Assembly (NCBI GenBank): GCA_030068145.1
Contig: JAPJBO010000018.1
Location: forward strand, 496,001-560,000
Length of the DNA stretch: 64,000 nt
Reading direction: 5' to 3'
Source: Diplonema papillatum
Taxonomy: Eukaryota > Euglenozoa > Diplonemea > Diplonemida > Diplonemidae
This document shows, piece after piece, positions 9,601 through 21,800 of the stretch. The translations under genes and the position numbers were made by a program. Within the stretch, counting starts at the first letter, position 1. The number at the start of each line of letters is the position of its first letter. The notes under the pieces are model-generated. The model saw only the letters and a list, made by a program, of their open reading frames with translations. It did not search any database and was not told the DNA's origin.

Positions 9601-12220
9601 GCTTCCGGTCACCGCGGGTTCCTGGCCGCCATACGGAGACCTGCACTTTCCCGGAACCCGTAGCAACCGCAAACTCTGGTGTAGTCTATTCATGATAGCC
9701 AACTACATATAAAAGGTGTCACGGGATAAGCCGGCAGCCGCTGCTTTGCGGCTTTATAGTGCATGCAGATCCGTGTGGTCCGTGTTACTTAAAGTTTCCC
9801 AATGCTCAACGGCTTAAGCACGTGGGCGGCCCTGAGATTACCCCCTCGGATCTCTAGCCATACTTCAACTCTCTTTCCAAAGTGAAGTTTTGGCGAAAAT
9901 ATATTCCCCTCCCGTCGACCCTGTGTGCATTACGCGAAAAAAACAAAGGGCGGAAAGAACAAGAGCACGGGGAGGGAAAACAAGTAAGTCACATAAAAAT
10001 CAATGCAGCAAATGCTTCCTTTTCTACCTTCTGTTGCTGAGCCTCGCAAGGCCGCAAAGAAAAAAAAATAGTGAAGCGAAGAAAATGAACGCCTTCCGGT
10101 TATTCGAACTCTGTTTTTCTTCGGAAGCATTGCGGGAAAAGACCGCACCCGCATGGGGCTTGGGTCGAGGTTCGAGTAGCAGGGGCCTGAGCATGGACTG
10201 GTAGCGATTCGTGCCCGTCTATTGTCGCAGATTGTTGGCTGATGATATCGAGCGCGCCTCCGGAGCGACTTACGCCCGCCGGAGCAGCCAGACGAATGGG
10301 GTTGAAGGAGGTACCGTCTGGCTCCTAATTCGTGTAGTTTTTAATTTACAAATATCGGGAAATTAGAAAGAAAATAATTAACGATTTATAAATTAAAACT
10401 CACATAAAACAAAGGCCTGTAAACAGAGGGGCGCCACACACTGCACCGTACCGTGGGCCTGCGGCGCCGCTAACGCGGCGCCGCCAAAAAGAAGTGAGTT
10501 ATTGATCCACAAAGAGTGGTGCCGAGAATAATCATTAAGGATTTATAAATTAGCGGCCGATACATTATAAACCACGCATAATATTATTAGAGGCTGGACG
10601 GTAAGCAGCAGCCAGAAAACTTGACGGTTGGACGTCGAACCAAGCCTTGGTGGTGCGTGAAGGTGTGCGGAGAGGCCGTCGAGTCCTGCTCGCATCCGCC
10701 GAGACTGACCTAAGAACACGGATCTTCGAAACTCGAAACAGTCTAAAACCAAAACCATATCCTACAGAACCATCTGAATGCTGAGAAAAAAACGAGCAAA
10801 CTGTTTTCGGCATACTTATTTCTTATTTCCCTCCTACCGGTGACGGTCGCAAGAACCATGGAAATGGCAAGCCGCATAGGAAATAAGAGCGCGCGCTAAA
10901 ATAAGTCAAACAGTCGGCAATGGGCAACAAAGACACACGCACAAGTACTTACTGCCAGCAGATACGATACGCACACTAATATACGATACCGTATTGGTCA
11001 CCCGGAGACTAAAACCCCGGATCTCTAAGCGACTCTAAAAAGTAGTCCACGCCATCTCCGAGAAGTATCAACCATCCAGGCAACTATCATCTACCCACGG
11101 GGCGTGCTGGGAACGCAAGACTGGCATCCTTTGTTGGTTTTGACTTGATGGACTTGATTGACATAGGTCAGTTGGGGGGGGTAAGTGCGTTGCTCAGGGT
11201 AGTCGAAGGCCTGACAATCACACTAATGCAACAAATTTACACGACTTAGGCCGGTTGGGGGCGAGCACACTGTTGCCACGCTGCAGGAAGGTCCGGTGGG
11301 AAACCGCGCGGGGAAGGGGCTCGTCAAGGGGCTCAGGCACGAGGGGGATATGCGATCTTGTGTGTTGAGAAGTCATCGGGCCCTGCTGCACCGGCACCTC
11401 GCTCAGCTTCCCCAGATCGCCAGGGGTCCCGTCCGTCCCATCCAGCTGCGATTCGCCAGTTCGAGGCCAGAAGCCGACCACCACCAGGTATTCCAGTCTC
11501 GCAATGAGCACTTGCGCCCAGTGTTCACGCTAAGGAACAAAGCGGCTGCTTCCAGCCGGGAATAGTTGAGTTGCAGCTCTTGACAAAGATAGATGGAAAA
11601 AAGAAGGTGCTTTTATTCTTCGCTTTTTCTCACGAACGGGGGGGTCGGTCCTGCTTTTGGCTTTGTAGGTTCTCCCGACTCCCCTATTCGTGGTCAGCAC
11701 AAACTCAAGAGGTCTAGTCAACTATTCCCTGCAGTATTGGCATACTTTCAAGAAAAAAAAAGTTGTTGATAAACTGACCGGCTTCCAAAAGGCTGATCAT
11801 CAGCCTTTTGGAAGGTCTGCCGATCAGAAGGTATGAAGCTGATCACGCTCCATGGGCGGCAGAGCCAAGGCTTACACTGTTGAAAATCGGCTGATTTTGT
11901 GCGCAATTCCTTAAGGAAAAACATCGAAACCCAAACCGCAGCCACTAAAAACAGCCCGACTAGGCCACAACCACACAGGGAACCCAAAAACAATCGGAAA
12001 CCCCAGGAAAGTTTGATCCACACCGGTGCGGGTTCATAAAACGCCTGCAAAATGTGTCGCCAAACCGCCGGGACCTATGTCGGTGAAAAGAAACGCGAAA
12101 CTTAATCAGCCGGCAAGCCGGCTGATCGCGCGCTTACTGCTCACGCCTGGCAAAAAAATCCCCGACCAGTTACCAGTTTTACCTGCGCTTCAACTACTCT
12201 CTCTTTCGAGATTGGATGTC
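9601..12220. other. Gene-free; a few short repeats and a hairpin
   Basis: This region holds a family J head fragment (10247-10290), a module H copy (10989-11040) and a hairpin at 11782-11814 with perfect 16-bp arms (CTTCCAAAAGGCTGAT) around one base. Between 10320 and 10570 it is A/T-rich. The frames at 11218-11565 have no recognisable content. Confidence 0.5.
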
Positions 12221-12610
12221 GTTGCATTTAGTGGTTTGGTCCTGACAGAGTGAACCGGTGCCTCTCGTCTCATTTTTCAAATACGGCTGTGCCATGCGTG
12301 CGCTGCGGGACGCTAAGCGTCTGGTGCCGTGCAGTGCGTGTTACAGCCGCTGGGTGGTATTGACGAGGGGTTTCACCAGACACTCGTGCTTGTTGCATTC
12401 GTGGTATGGTCCTTTGACAGAGTGAGGCGATGCCTCTCCATCTCACCGTTAAAACACGGCTGAGTCACGCATGCTCTTGACAGACGCTAGACCGACATTT
12501 CGCACGCGCGTCGCAGTCGTTGGGTGGTATTGACAAGGGGTTTCATCGGACACTCGGATGAGCTTTGTTACTTCACCGCCGCAGGTTCCCCCCTGCCCTG
12601 GGAGGTCTGC
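12221..12610 (+). repeat. Family P tandem pair, about 170-bp unit
   Basis: Two diverged units (about 12221-12390 and 12388-12560) share GCTGGGTGGTATTGAC / GTTGGGTGGTATTGAC, GGGGTTTCA and TTTGACAGAGTGA-like words. A piece of the family recurs at 55270-55400 and another starts near 12790. Confidence 0.65.
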
Positions 12611-12934
12611 TTGGTCGCCTTCGGTTTGCGTCTCCGTGTTCGTGTTGTTGCTTCGCTTTTGGACTCCTTCTTCGGCTTGGCACGGTCCCAACGTCCTGAT
12701 CTGCTCTTGGTGCCCGTCTTGCGCTCATTCTGCGCTGTTCGTTTCTCCTGCTTGACTTCGTGTTTCCATCGGGCCTGCTTGCGCTCCCATATGCTTGTTG
12801 CATTAGTGGTTCGTCCTGTATTGGAGGTGCGAGAGTGCCCGTGTAACACCCGAAAAGCGGGTACTTCCCCCCCGTGAGGAAGCCGACATTACCTGATTTG
12901 AATATTGTTGCGATGGTGGGGAGTCATCGGCATG
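12611..12934. other. No gene recognised
   Basis: Both strands have open frames here. The minus frame is Lys/Arg/Thr-rich, but neither shows a motif or a credible start or splice context. Confidence 0.4.
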
Positions 12935-13433
12935 CTTCTGAGGTTTCGCAACTGGCAGGCTCCTCGCGTATTTCCTACAAAGCAGGTGCTTATACAAAAT
13001 GCTCGAGGGGGCTGCCTTGTGCTCATTTCGAAGGAGGCTAGAGGGGGAGAAAACAATACAACTACAAAGTGGGTCTTTTTTGTTGAACGCTTACGCCCGC
13101 CACTGAACCCAGATTTACCTGTGTTTCGTGTGGGCTACAGCACATTTACCTCCTTTGATCTATCGCAACTGGCAGTCTCCTCAAGCATTTCCTACAAAGC
13201 AGGTGCTTATACAAAAAATACTCGAGGGACTGCCTTGTGCTCATTTCGAAGGAGGCTAGAGGGGGAGAAAACAATACAACTACAAAGTGCGTCTTTTTTG
13301 TTGAACGCTTACGCCCTCCACTGAACCCAGATTTACCTGTGTTTCGTGTGGGCTACAGCACATTTACCTCCTTTGATCTATCGCAACTGGCAGTCTCCTC
13401 AAGCATTTCCTACAAAGCAGGTGCTTGTACAAA
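12935..13433 (-). mobile_element. MITE-like family A, tandem array (fragment + two full copies)
   Basis: A 5'-end fragment (12935-12996) is followed by two near-identical full copies (12997-13214, 13216-13433), all minus-oriented and head to tail. The array stops about 50 bp before the LTA4H start codon. The LTA4H reading frame is open back through the last copy to 13237 by chance; no conserved aminopeptidase sequence lies there. Confidence 0.8.
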
Positions 13434-13482
13434 AAAGAAAAGAAGCAAGAAAACACAAAAATACAAAAAGCAGGCAACCAAG

Positions 13483-15010
13483 ATGGACTCGGTCCGTTCC
13501 CTGCGGCAAACGGTCGGCGACCCGTCGACGCTCTCAAACATAACAGAGGTGGTCACGCGGCACATCGCGCTCGACTGGCGGGTGGACTTCGACAAGAAGC
13601 AGCTCCGCGGGACTGCCACGCTGACCCTCGCCGTGCTGCAGCCGTGCTCCGAGATAGTCCTCGACGCTCGCCAGCTGCTCGTGGAGAACGTGCTGGTGAA
13701 CGGCGTCGAAGCGGAGTGGACGATGGGCGAGGAGTCCGAAGCTTTCGGACGTCCCATTAAGGTGGTTGCGGCGGGCTGCGTCCCGGACACGACGGTCTCC
13801 GTGCGGGTGGCGTACAGCACGAGCCCGGACGCGTCCGCCCTCGCGTGGCTCGACAAGCAGCAGACCGACAGCAAGGAGCAGCCGTACCTCTTCTCGCAGT
13901 GCCAGGCGATCCACGCTCGGTCGCTGCTGCCGTGCCAGGACACGCCGGGCGTCCGCGCGACGTATTCGGCGAAGGTCACGTGCCCGTCGACGGTCGTCGC
14001 CCTCATGTCCGCGCTGATGCAGGGGGATCCGGTCACGGAAGGCGGCGTCACGGTCGCGCACTTCTCGCAGCCGGTCCCGATCAGCAGCTACCTGCTCGCC
14101 ATCGTATGCGGGAAGATCGAAAAACGTGACATCTCGCCGACGGTCGCCGTCTGGTCCGAGGCGCCGACCGTCGACAAGGCGGCGTTCGACTTCAGCGACA
14201 CCGAGCGATTCGTTCAAACCGGCGAATCCCTCGTCGGGAAGTACGTGTGGGGGAGATACGACGTGGTGTGCCTCCCGGGGTCGTTTCCATACGGCGGGAT
14301 GGAAAACCCGTGTCTCACCTTCGTGACGCCCTCTTTGCTGACTGGGGATAAGTCCCTCGCGGATGTCGTCGCCCACGAGGTCTCGCATAGCTGGACGGGG
14401 AACCTGGTCGGACCGCTGACGTGGGAGGATTTCTACCTGAACGAGGGGTTCACGATGTTCCTCGAGCGGAAGATCCTGCGGCGCATGTACGGCGAGGACA
14501 CCTTCCAGTTCAGCGCCGTCATGGGCTGGAACGCTCTCAAAAACTCGGTCGAACTCTTCGGCGAAACCCATGAATACACCGTCCTCCGCCCGATGCTGTC
14601 CGGCGTCGACCCGGACGACAGCTTTTCGGTGGTGCCGTACGAGAAAGGGTACTCGTTCATCAGCCACCTGCAGTCCGTCGTCGGCGACGAGGCGAAGTTC
14701 GAAGCGTGGCTGCACGCGTACATCCAAGCCTTCGCGCATCAAGCCATCACGACCGCCGACATGCTCGGCCACCTCTTCCGGCACTTCTCCGCCGACGGCC
14801 CCGGCGGCGCCGTTGACTTCTCGTCCGTCGACTTCAAGGCGTGGATCGACGGCACCGGCATGCCGCCGGTCACTCCGACCTTCCGCAGCGTGCTGCTCGA
14901 CGAGTGCACCGGGCTCGCTGAGAAGTGGCAGGTCCAGTCCCCGGAGGTCTCCGCGGCCGATATCGAAAAGTGGCCGAGCGCCTGCGTCTGCCACTTCCTG
15001 GCCCTCGTCG
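13483..15010 (+). CDS. LTA4H: Leukotriene-A4 hydrolase / M1 aminopeptidase, exon 1
   Basis: Exons 13483-15010, 17114-17216 and 18618-18813 join in phase to 608 aa (human LTA4H is 611). This exon supplies the N-terminal saddle domain and the whole catalytic domain: GGMEN substrate loop at 271-275, zinc site HEVSH at 298-302 with the second zinc glutamate in LNEG at 321, and the PYEKG tyrosine at 386. Known family role: a cytosolic zinc aminopeptidase that prefers tripeptides; in animals it also hydrolyses LTA4. The start is the ATG after AAAAAGCAGGCAACCAAG; the frame further upstream is repeat sequence. The donor GTATGT at 15011 leaves phase 1. The residue matching human Tyr378, the site of suicide inactivation, is Phe381. 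A 486-aa minus-strand frame over this exon is a shadow. Confidence 0.95.
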
Positions 15011-17113
15011 GTATGTGCATCCAGTCTTGCTATTATCCGTCTGGGGACCCCTGCCTGCCAGATCCGGCCCCGGTTGTGTCAACACCGACGGCAGCGGCGT
15101 CCCGGGAGCGGCTTCTGCAGACGGTCCTCTTCGAGGCGCAGGCCATAGTGGGGCAGGCCCCGACGGTCGTCAACACGGACGTTGAGCGATCGCCGGCGCT
15201 TCGGCATGCTCTCGGCAACGGGTGGTCGGACGCAGCGCAGCTGCAGGCGGCGTGCGAGGGAGGACGACCGCCCAACACCTACACGTCACACTCGGTGGCC
15301 CGCACCGCGCCTCCGACAGAGCGACCTACGCCCGCCCTAGAAGTACGTGGCCGTAGTGAGGCGACCGGAAACTCCTCGGAGAGATGGTCCCTGCACTCCA
15401 CCTCGCCTCTCTCTCTGTCTCTCTGTCTTTTTCGTCGTAACAAATGCATTGTAACCTGGAAGAGAACGCTGGCAGCGTGTTCGGGAGAAGATTAGCCTAA
15501 CGAGCATATTCACTCACGATCATCCACTAGCAGGCTAATCCTCCCCCGGCACGTACGAACAAACACACGCCTATTCTTTTTTGTGTTCAGCAAAGCATTG
15601 CTGATACGAAGTATTAGTAGTTCGGCAGCGTACGACATGAAACTCATCGAAGCAGGTGAGTTCCGCTCGTGCGCAGAAACCAAAGGAGGATGGAAGTCAC
15701 GCTAAGTTCCTACTCCTCACGAATTTCGGCTTTGCTTTCTGTTTTTTTTTTCGAGAGGGAAAACACGAAGACTTTTTCCGGAAGGTTTTATTATCCTGCC
15801 ACAAACAGGTAACCACCCGTACACACCTCTTTTTCCCTTTCCTGTGGTTTGCGACGTCTTTTTTCTTGACCCGCAGGTCAGAAACATTTTTTGAAGTCCC
15901 TCCCACCCTCCCAGACGGGGAGAGCCTTAGACGTTAAAAAACCCTTGCGGCCAGACACACGACAGTTACACGGACTAAAAATACTCCCACACGGACTTAC
16001 ACGGAATCGGGGTGAGTCCGTCTGGGGTGCGGATGGGGTGCGGGTGAACGTTTTCCAATGAAAATACTCAGTATCCACAGTATTGCTTCGTATTCTTAGT
16101 ATTTCTATTCTTGCACATAACAGTCGTTGCGAACTTGGTCATTGCGGTTGCGGAGGATGTTCTGACGTTTTTTCGGGCATGTCTGATGTTTCCTTCCGCG
16201 TGATTGCACACGGAAGAGGGCGCCACGCAAAATGAGTACCCTCGTCGCTGCGTGTTATATGGCGCGTCCTCTCCAAAGCGGATCTGAAACTGGACAGTTC
16301 GTGAAAATTTAGGCAGCCCGTGCCCCTCCCTGGAGCAAGGTGGCCTGTGTGAATCCACGGGTCCCGGCGCTCGCCTTGCGCCCCACACAAAATCCCAAGA
16401 ACTTACCTCTTGCTATTTTTTCTCTGACCATTCGAACGCTTCGACCGCTGCGTCGCAAACACAGTGAAGGGAAATAAAATCAAGTCGGAAGTTGCGCCAA
16501 ATCTTGTGAAATCCTCAAGAGTTTCGGCCTTGCTTAAACAATGTTGCGGGTTGTCCTTCAATGTATTGTGCAGGCTAAAAGGACGGCGTGTTTTGTGGTG
16601 AATGATCAGAATTCCTCACCCCAAAATTGACTCAGGGTAAATCAAGTGAGAAAACGATCAACGGCACGCACAAACAAAACAACGAACCCAACGCTCTTTT
16701 CCTTCAAGTTTTATATCAGCCGCGGTTGTGCGATTGACGAGCTCGTATTATCCCGCCTGGTTTAGTTTGGCCTCTCCGAGCTTAGCTGCCAAATCAGGGC
16801 GGAGACGTTGTGTCGTCGTATTGAAGCGCCCATTGCAAAACAAAAACCGGTACGGGCTACAAGGTAACCCCTGCTCAACTTGTAGAACGTGGGGGCCCAA
16901 GACTACACTCCACGAAGGAATGTTCTTGGTGTCGGTCACAAACAGTCCCGGACATGGCTAGCCATAACCCATAACGAAAGCGTGCACTAAATATACAACC
17001 CGCAACCATATAGCCCTTTATTGCTCTAAGAGAACCCATTCATGAACGGTCACACGGAGACCTTAAAACCCCGGAATTTCAAGCGAACTTTAACACTAAA
17101 AACACAGAAGAAG
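15011..17113 (+). other. LTA4H intron 1 (2.1 kb, repeat-filled)
   Basis: GT..AG, phase 1. Contents: family J (15296-15432), family L with a hairpin (15455-15590), family K (16540-16670) and module H (17046-17100), which ends about 10 nt before the acceptor AAG. The reading frame stays open past the donor to 15495, but that part has no LTA4H similarity. Confidence 0.85.
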
Positions 17114-17216
17114 CAAATCCAACGGCGGAGCAGCTGACGCGGATGAATGAACTTTACAAGTTCAACACTTCGTCCAACAGCGAAGTTCTTTTCCGTTGGC
17201 TGAAGTTGGCCATTCG
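17114..17216 (+). CDS. LTA4H: LTA4H exon 2
   Basis: 103 nt encoding A-NPTAEQLTRMNELYKFN..SEVLFRWLKLAIR. It aligns with the human segment around HIKRMQEVYNFNAINNSE and RFRWLRLCIQ in the C-terminal helical domain. Exon 1 ends in phase 1 and this exon restores the frame. The donor GTGTGT at 17217 leaves phase 2. The residue count between the flanking blocks matches human, so no exon appears to be missing. Confidence 0.9.
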
Positions 17217-18617
17217 GTGTGTTTTCCTCCCTCTCTACGTGGCGTTTTCTTTCCCAGACTTGATAGAAAACGGCAGAAAACAAAACCAGCTCAAAGAGTA
17301 CCGTTTCTTGCCGCCTATCCTCAGCTAGTGCAAGCACATGTTGTTCAACAAAACTGCACACGAAGCCTCCCTGAAGTAGACCAACAAAACGGATGCACTC
17401 TTGCGCAAACCATAAGTCATACGGTGCCAAGAAGACAGACATTCAGCCACAACGGCATCATACTGAGGGGGAAGGCCCACCGTATGGAAAGTATGATCCG
17501 CAATGGCCGAAACCGGCAACGATCAACAACAAAGGTACACACCAAGATACGCTTATCTCGTGTAGCCACCACCCGTAAGTACACGCAGGAGAGGATTGAG
17601 TTCGAGGGGAGTTTTGGTCCCGCTAGGGATGAGGGGGCAGAGAATCGTCGGCAGGGTGGCCCCTTGCTCAGCTGAAATGCCTCTTTCCTCGGCCCTCGCC
17701 CTCGCCCTTTTTATTCCGCTGCGGCTGGACCCGACTCTCGCTTCACCGCTTGAGTGGTTGATAGCGTACCGGAACGAGCAAGGATTGAGAGACGGGGAGC
17801 GGTGGAAGAGGTTTGGCATTCGGATGAGCATTGGGTCGCTTTGAGAAATCTCTCAAGATGCCCTCTCTCAGCAGGTACGCAAATTGCCCAATAGCAACAC
17901 TGCTGAGGCAGCGAAGAGAAATAGCCTCGACACGCAGGGCTTACGCAGCTCTTTAGACTTGGAGCTAAATACCTACTGAAAATCAGTACGTAGGGTCAGG
18001 CAAAAAAGAAATAGAGCATAGGGGGTTCACCTGCCAGTGTTGCATGTCTTTGCTCTGCCTCCTCTCCGGCCTCAACCCTCCAGTGTCGCGGTGCTATGCA
18101 ACAGCAGGATTTGCCGACCGGAATCCCCGGTTCTGCGGTTGATTCCCCAGATGAATCTGCAGAAAAGATAGTACGTGCTGAGAACACGTACTGATTCAGC
18201 ATGTGTACAAAAAGAAACTAAGAAAATTAACGTGCTGAAATCAGTACGTTCAGCATGCTGAACGTAAGGCCTGTCGACACGTACTTAGTACGTTAGAAGC
18301 AATGGATGATGATCTAAACCTGTCGATGAACACAATTGGTGGACAAGTCTGGTGCCAGCATCCGCGGTAATTCTCAATAGCGGATGTTAATGCTGCTGTT
18401 AAAAAGCTCGTAGTTGGATCCAGATCTCAGGTTGCAAGGTATCGATTCCAGGGATCGATTCTCTCGACTCTTTTTGTTGGTCTCTTAACCCGAGAAGGAA
18501 TAATCAAAACGAAGGTCTTAGCCACACACAGGATTCCTCCCGTTTTGCCAAAAGTCCCCTGAGACGTGAACCCCCGGAGTTTCAAGCGAGCTTTCACTCT
18601 AAAACAACTATCATCAG
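17217..18617 (+). other. LTA4H intron 2 (1.4 kb)
   Basis: GT..AG, phase 2. It contains family I (17403-17572), a palindrome-rich block with repeated TACGT/AGTACG words (18172-18300), an 18S rRNA fragment (18330-18420) and module H (18552-18605), which ends about 12 nt before the acceptor CAG. Confidence 0.85.
18330..18420 (+). pseudogene. 18S rRNA fragment (530-loop region), degenerate
   Basis: The stretch contains GTCTGGTGCCAGCATCCGCG, GGTAATTC and TTAAAAAGCTCGTAGTTGGA in the order found in eukaryotic 18S rRNA. It lacks a few bases of the universal CCAGCTCC stretch and is cut off on both sides. The TTAATGCTG..CTGTTAAA wording resembles euglenozoan 18S as I remember it. It sits inside an intron of a protein gene, so it is an inserted fragment and not a functional rRNA gene. 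Confidence 0.8.
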
Positions 18618-18813
18618 GAGCGGATGGACGGGCCATGAGGAGGTGCTTCGCGACTTTTTGGCGCGGATCGGCAGGATGAAGTTCACGCGTCCGTTGTACC
18701 GCGAGCTGGGTGCCAGGGACCACGACCTGGCGGTGTCGATCTTCAACGAGAACAGGGCGGGCTACCACAACATCACCGCCAAAATGGTCGCCAAGGATCT
18801 GAAGCTGGCGTAA
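18618..18813 (+). CDS. LTA4H: LTA4H exon 3 (C-terminus)
   Basis: Encodes SGWTGHEEVLRDFLARIG followed by RMKFTRPLY, then AKMVAKDLKLA and the stop. It aligns over its full length with the human C-terminus ending in KDLKVD. The Arg and Lys of GRMKFTRP, which bind the substrate carboxylate in human LTA4H (Arg563, Lys565), are present. The acceptor is CATCAG at 18617. The last 75 bp (18739-18813) plus 3' flank are the founder sequence of the downstream tandem array. Confidence 0.93.
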
Positions 18814-21800
18814 ACAGAACGCGGCGTTGGCGGGCTTATCTTCGCGAGGTGGTAACGCCTGCAAAAACGAGAACTGGCTTCGTCAGGCTCTCTTTTTGAT
18901 CTTCAACGAGAACAGGGCGCGCTACCGCGAACTTATCTTGCCATGACGGTCGCCCAAAGATCTGAAAGCTTACGGAAACAGAACTGGACGCAGCGGGCGT
19001 ATTTTCGCGAGGGGTCATCGCCCCCAACTTGAGACTGACTCCGGCTTCACCGCCGCTGCATCAAGGTAAATTCGTGGTAGCGCGTCCTGTTCTCGTTGAA
19101 GATCAGAGAGAGCCTGACGAAGCCAGTTCCCATTTTTGCAGGTGTTTACCACCTCGCGAAGATACGCCCGCCAACGCCTCGTTCTGTTTACGCCAGCTTC
19201 GTCACCGCCAAAATGGTCGCCAAGGATCTGAAGCTGGCGTAAACAGAACGAGGCGTTGGCGGGCTTATCTTCGCGAGGTGGTAAACGCCTGCAAAAATGA
19301 GAACTGGCTTCGTCAAGCTCTCTCTGATCTTCAACGAGAACAGGACGCGCTACCACGAATTACCTTGCCATGACGGTCGCCCAAAGATCTGAAAGCTTAC
19401 GGAAACAGAACCGAACGCAGCGGGCTTTTTTTCGCGAGGGGTCATCGCCCATCTTGAGACTGACTCCGGCTTCACCGCCGCTGCATCGATCTTCAACGAG
19501 AAGAGGGCGGGCTACCACAACGTCACTGGCGTAAACAGAACGAGGCGTTGGCGGGCTTATCTTCGCGAGGTGGTAGCGCCTACAAAAATGAGAACTGGCT
19601 TCGTCAGGCTCTCTTTGATCCCTAACGAGAACAGGACGCTACCACGACTTTCCTTGCCATGACGGTCGCCCAAAGATCTGAAAGCTTACGGAAACAGAAC
19701 CGAACGCAGCGGGCGGCCATCGCCCCCAAATCGAGACTGACTCCGGCTTCACCGCCGCTGCATCGATCTTCAACGAGAAGAGGGCGGGCTACCACAACGT
19801 CACCGCCAGAATGGTCGCCAAGGATCTGAAGCTGGCGTAAACAGAACGAGGCGATGGCGGGCTTACCTTCGCGAGGTGGTAACGCCTGCAAAAATGAGAA
19901 CTGGCTTGTCAGGCACTCTTTGATCGCTAACGAGAACAGGACGCGCTACCACGAACTTACCTTGCCATGACGGTCGCCCGAAGATCTGAAAGCTTACGGA
20001 AACAGAACCGAACGCAGCGGGCGGCCATCGCCCCCAAATCGAGACTGACTCCGGCTTCACCGCCGCTGCATCGATCTTCAACGAGAAGAGGGCGGGCTAC
20101 CACAACGTCACTGCCAAAATGGTCGCCAAGGATCTGAAGCTGGCGTAAACAGAACGAGGCGATGGCGGGCTTACCTTCGCGAGGTGGTAACGCCTGCAAA
20201 AATGAGAACTGGCTTCGTCAGGCACTCTTTGATCGCTAACGAGAACAGGACGCGCTACCACGAACTTACCTTGCCTTGACGGTCGCCCAAAGATTTGAAA
20301 GCTTACGGAAACAGAACCGAACGCAGCGGGCGGCTGCAAAAACGAGAACTGGCTTCGTCAGGCTCTCTTTGATCCCTAACGAGAACAGGACGCGCTACCA
20401 CGAACTTACCGTGCCATGACGGTCGCCCAAAGATCTGAAAGCTTACGGAAACAGAACCGAACGCAGCGGGCGGTCATCGTCCCCAAATCGAGACTGACTC
20501 CGGCTTCACCGCCGCTGCATCGATCTTCAACGAGAAGAGGGCGGGCTACCACAACGTCACTGCCAAAATGGTCGCCAAGGATCTGAAGCTGGCGTAAACA
20601 GAACGAGGCGATGGCGGGCTTACCTTCGCGAGGTGGTAACGCCTGCAAAAATGAGAACTGGCTTCGTCAGGCACTCTTTGATCGCTAACGAGAACAGGAC
20701 GCGCTACCACGAACTTACCTTGCCTTGACGGTCGCCCAAAGATTTGAAAGCTTACGGAAACAGAACCGAACGCAGCGGGCGGCTGCAAAAACGAGAACTG
20801 GCTTCGTCAGGCTCTCTTTGATCCCTAACGAGAACAGGACGCGCTACCACGAACTTACCGTGCCATGACGGTCGCCCAAAGATCTGAAAGCTTACGGAAA
20901 CAGAACCGAACGCAGCGGGCGGTCATCGTCCCCAAATCGAGACTGACTCCGGCTTCACCGCCGCTGCATCGATCTTCAACGAGAAGAGGGCGGGCTACCA
21001 CAACGTCACTGCCAAAATGGTCGCCAAGGATCTGAAGCTGGCGTAAACAGAACGAGGCGATGGCGGGCTTACCTTCGCGAGGTGGTAACGCCTGCAAAAA
21101 TGAGAACTGGCTTCGTCAGGCACTCTTTGATCGCTAACGAGAACAGGACGCGCTACCACGAACTTACCTTGCCTTGACGGTCGCCCAAAGATTTGAAAGC
21201 TTACGGAAACAGAACCGAACGCAGCGGGCGGCTGCAAAAACGAGAACTGGCTTCGTCAGGCTCTCTTTGATCCCTAACGAGAACAGGACGCGCTACCACG
21301 AACTTACCGTGCCATGACGGTCGCCCAAAGATCTGAAAGCTTACGGAAACAGAACCGAACGCAGCGGGCGGTCATCGTCCCCAAATCGAGACTGACTCCG
21401 GCTTCACCGCCGCTGCATCGATCTTCAACGAGAAGAGGGCGGGCTACCACAACGTCACCGCCAGAATGGTCGCCAAGGATCTGAAGCTGGCGTAAACAGA
21501 ACGAGGCGTTGGCGGGCTTATCTTCGCGAGGTGGTAAACGCCTGCAAAAATGAGAACTGGCTTCGTCAGGCACTCTTTGATCGCTAACGAGAACAGGACG
21601 CGCTACCACGAACTTACCTTGCCTTGACGGTCGCCCAAAGATTTGAAAGCTTACGGAAACAGAACCGAACGCAGCGGGCGGCTGCAAAAACGAGAACTGG
21701 CTTCGTCAGGCTCTCTTTGATCCCTAACGAGAACAGGACGCGCTACCACGAACTTACCGTGCCATGACGGTCGCCCAAAGATCTGAAAGCTTACGGAAAC

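Noticed and set aside
13237-13482. N-terminal extension of LTA4H
   Set aside because: The frame is open here, but the sequence is the end of a MITE copy plus an A-rich tract. Family alignment starts after the ATG at 13483.
13534-14994. Long minus-strand frame over LTA4H exon 1 (486 residues)
   Set aside because: Shadow of GC-rich codons; the + strand has the full M1 zinc signature in one frame.
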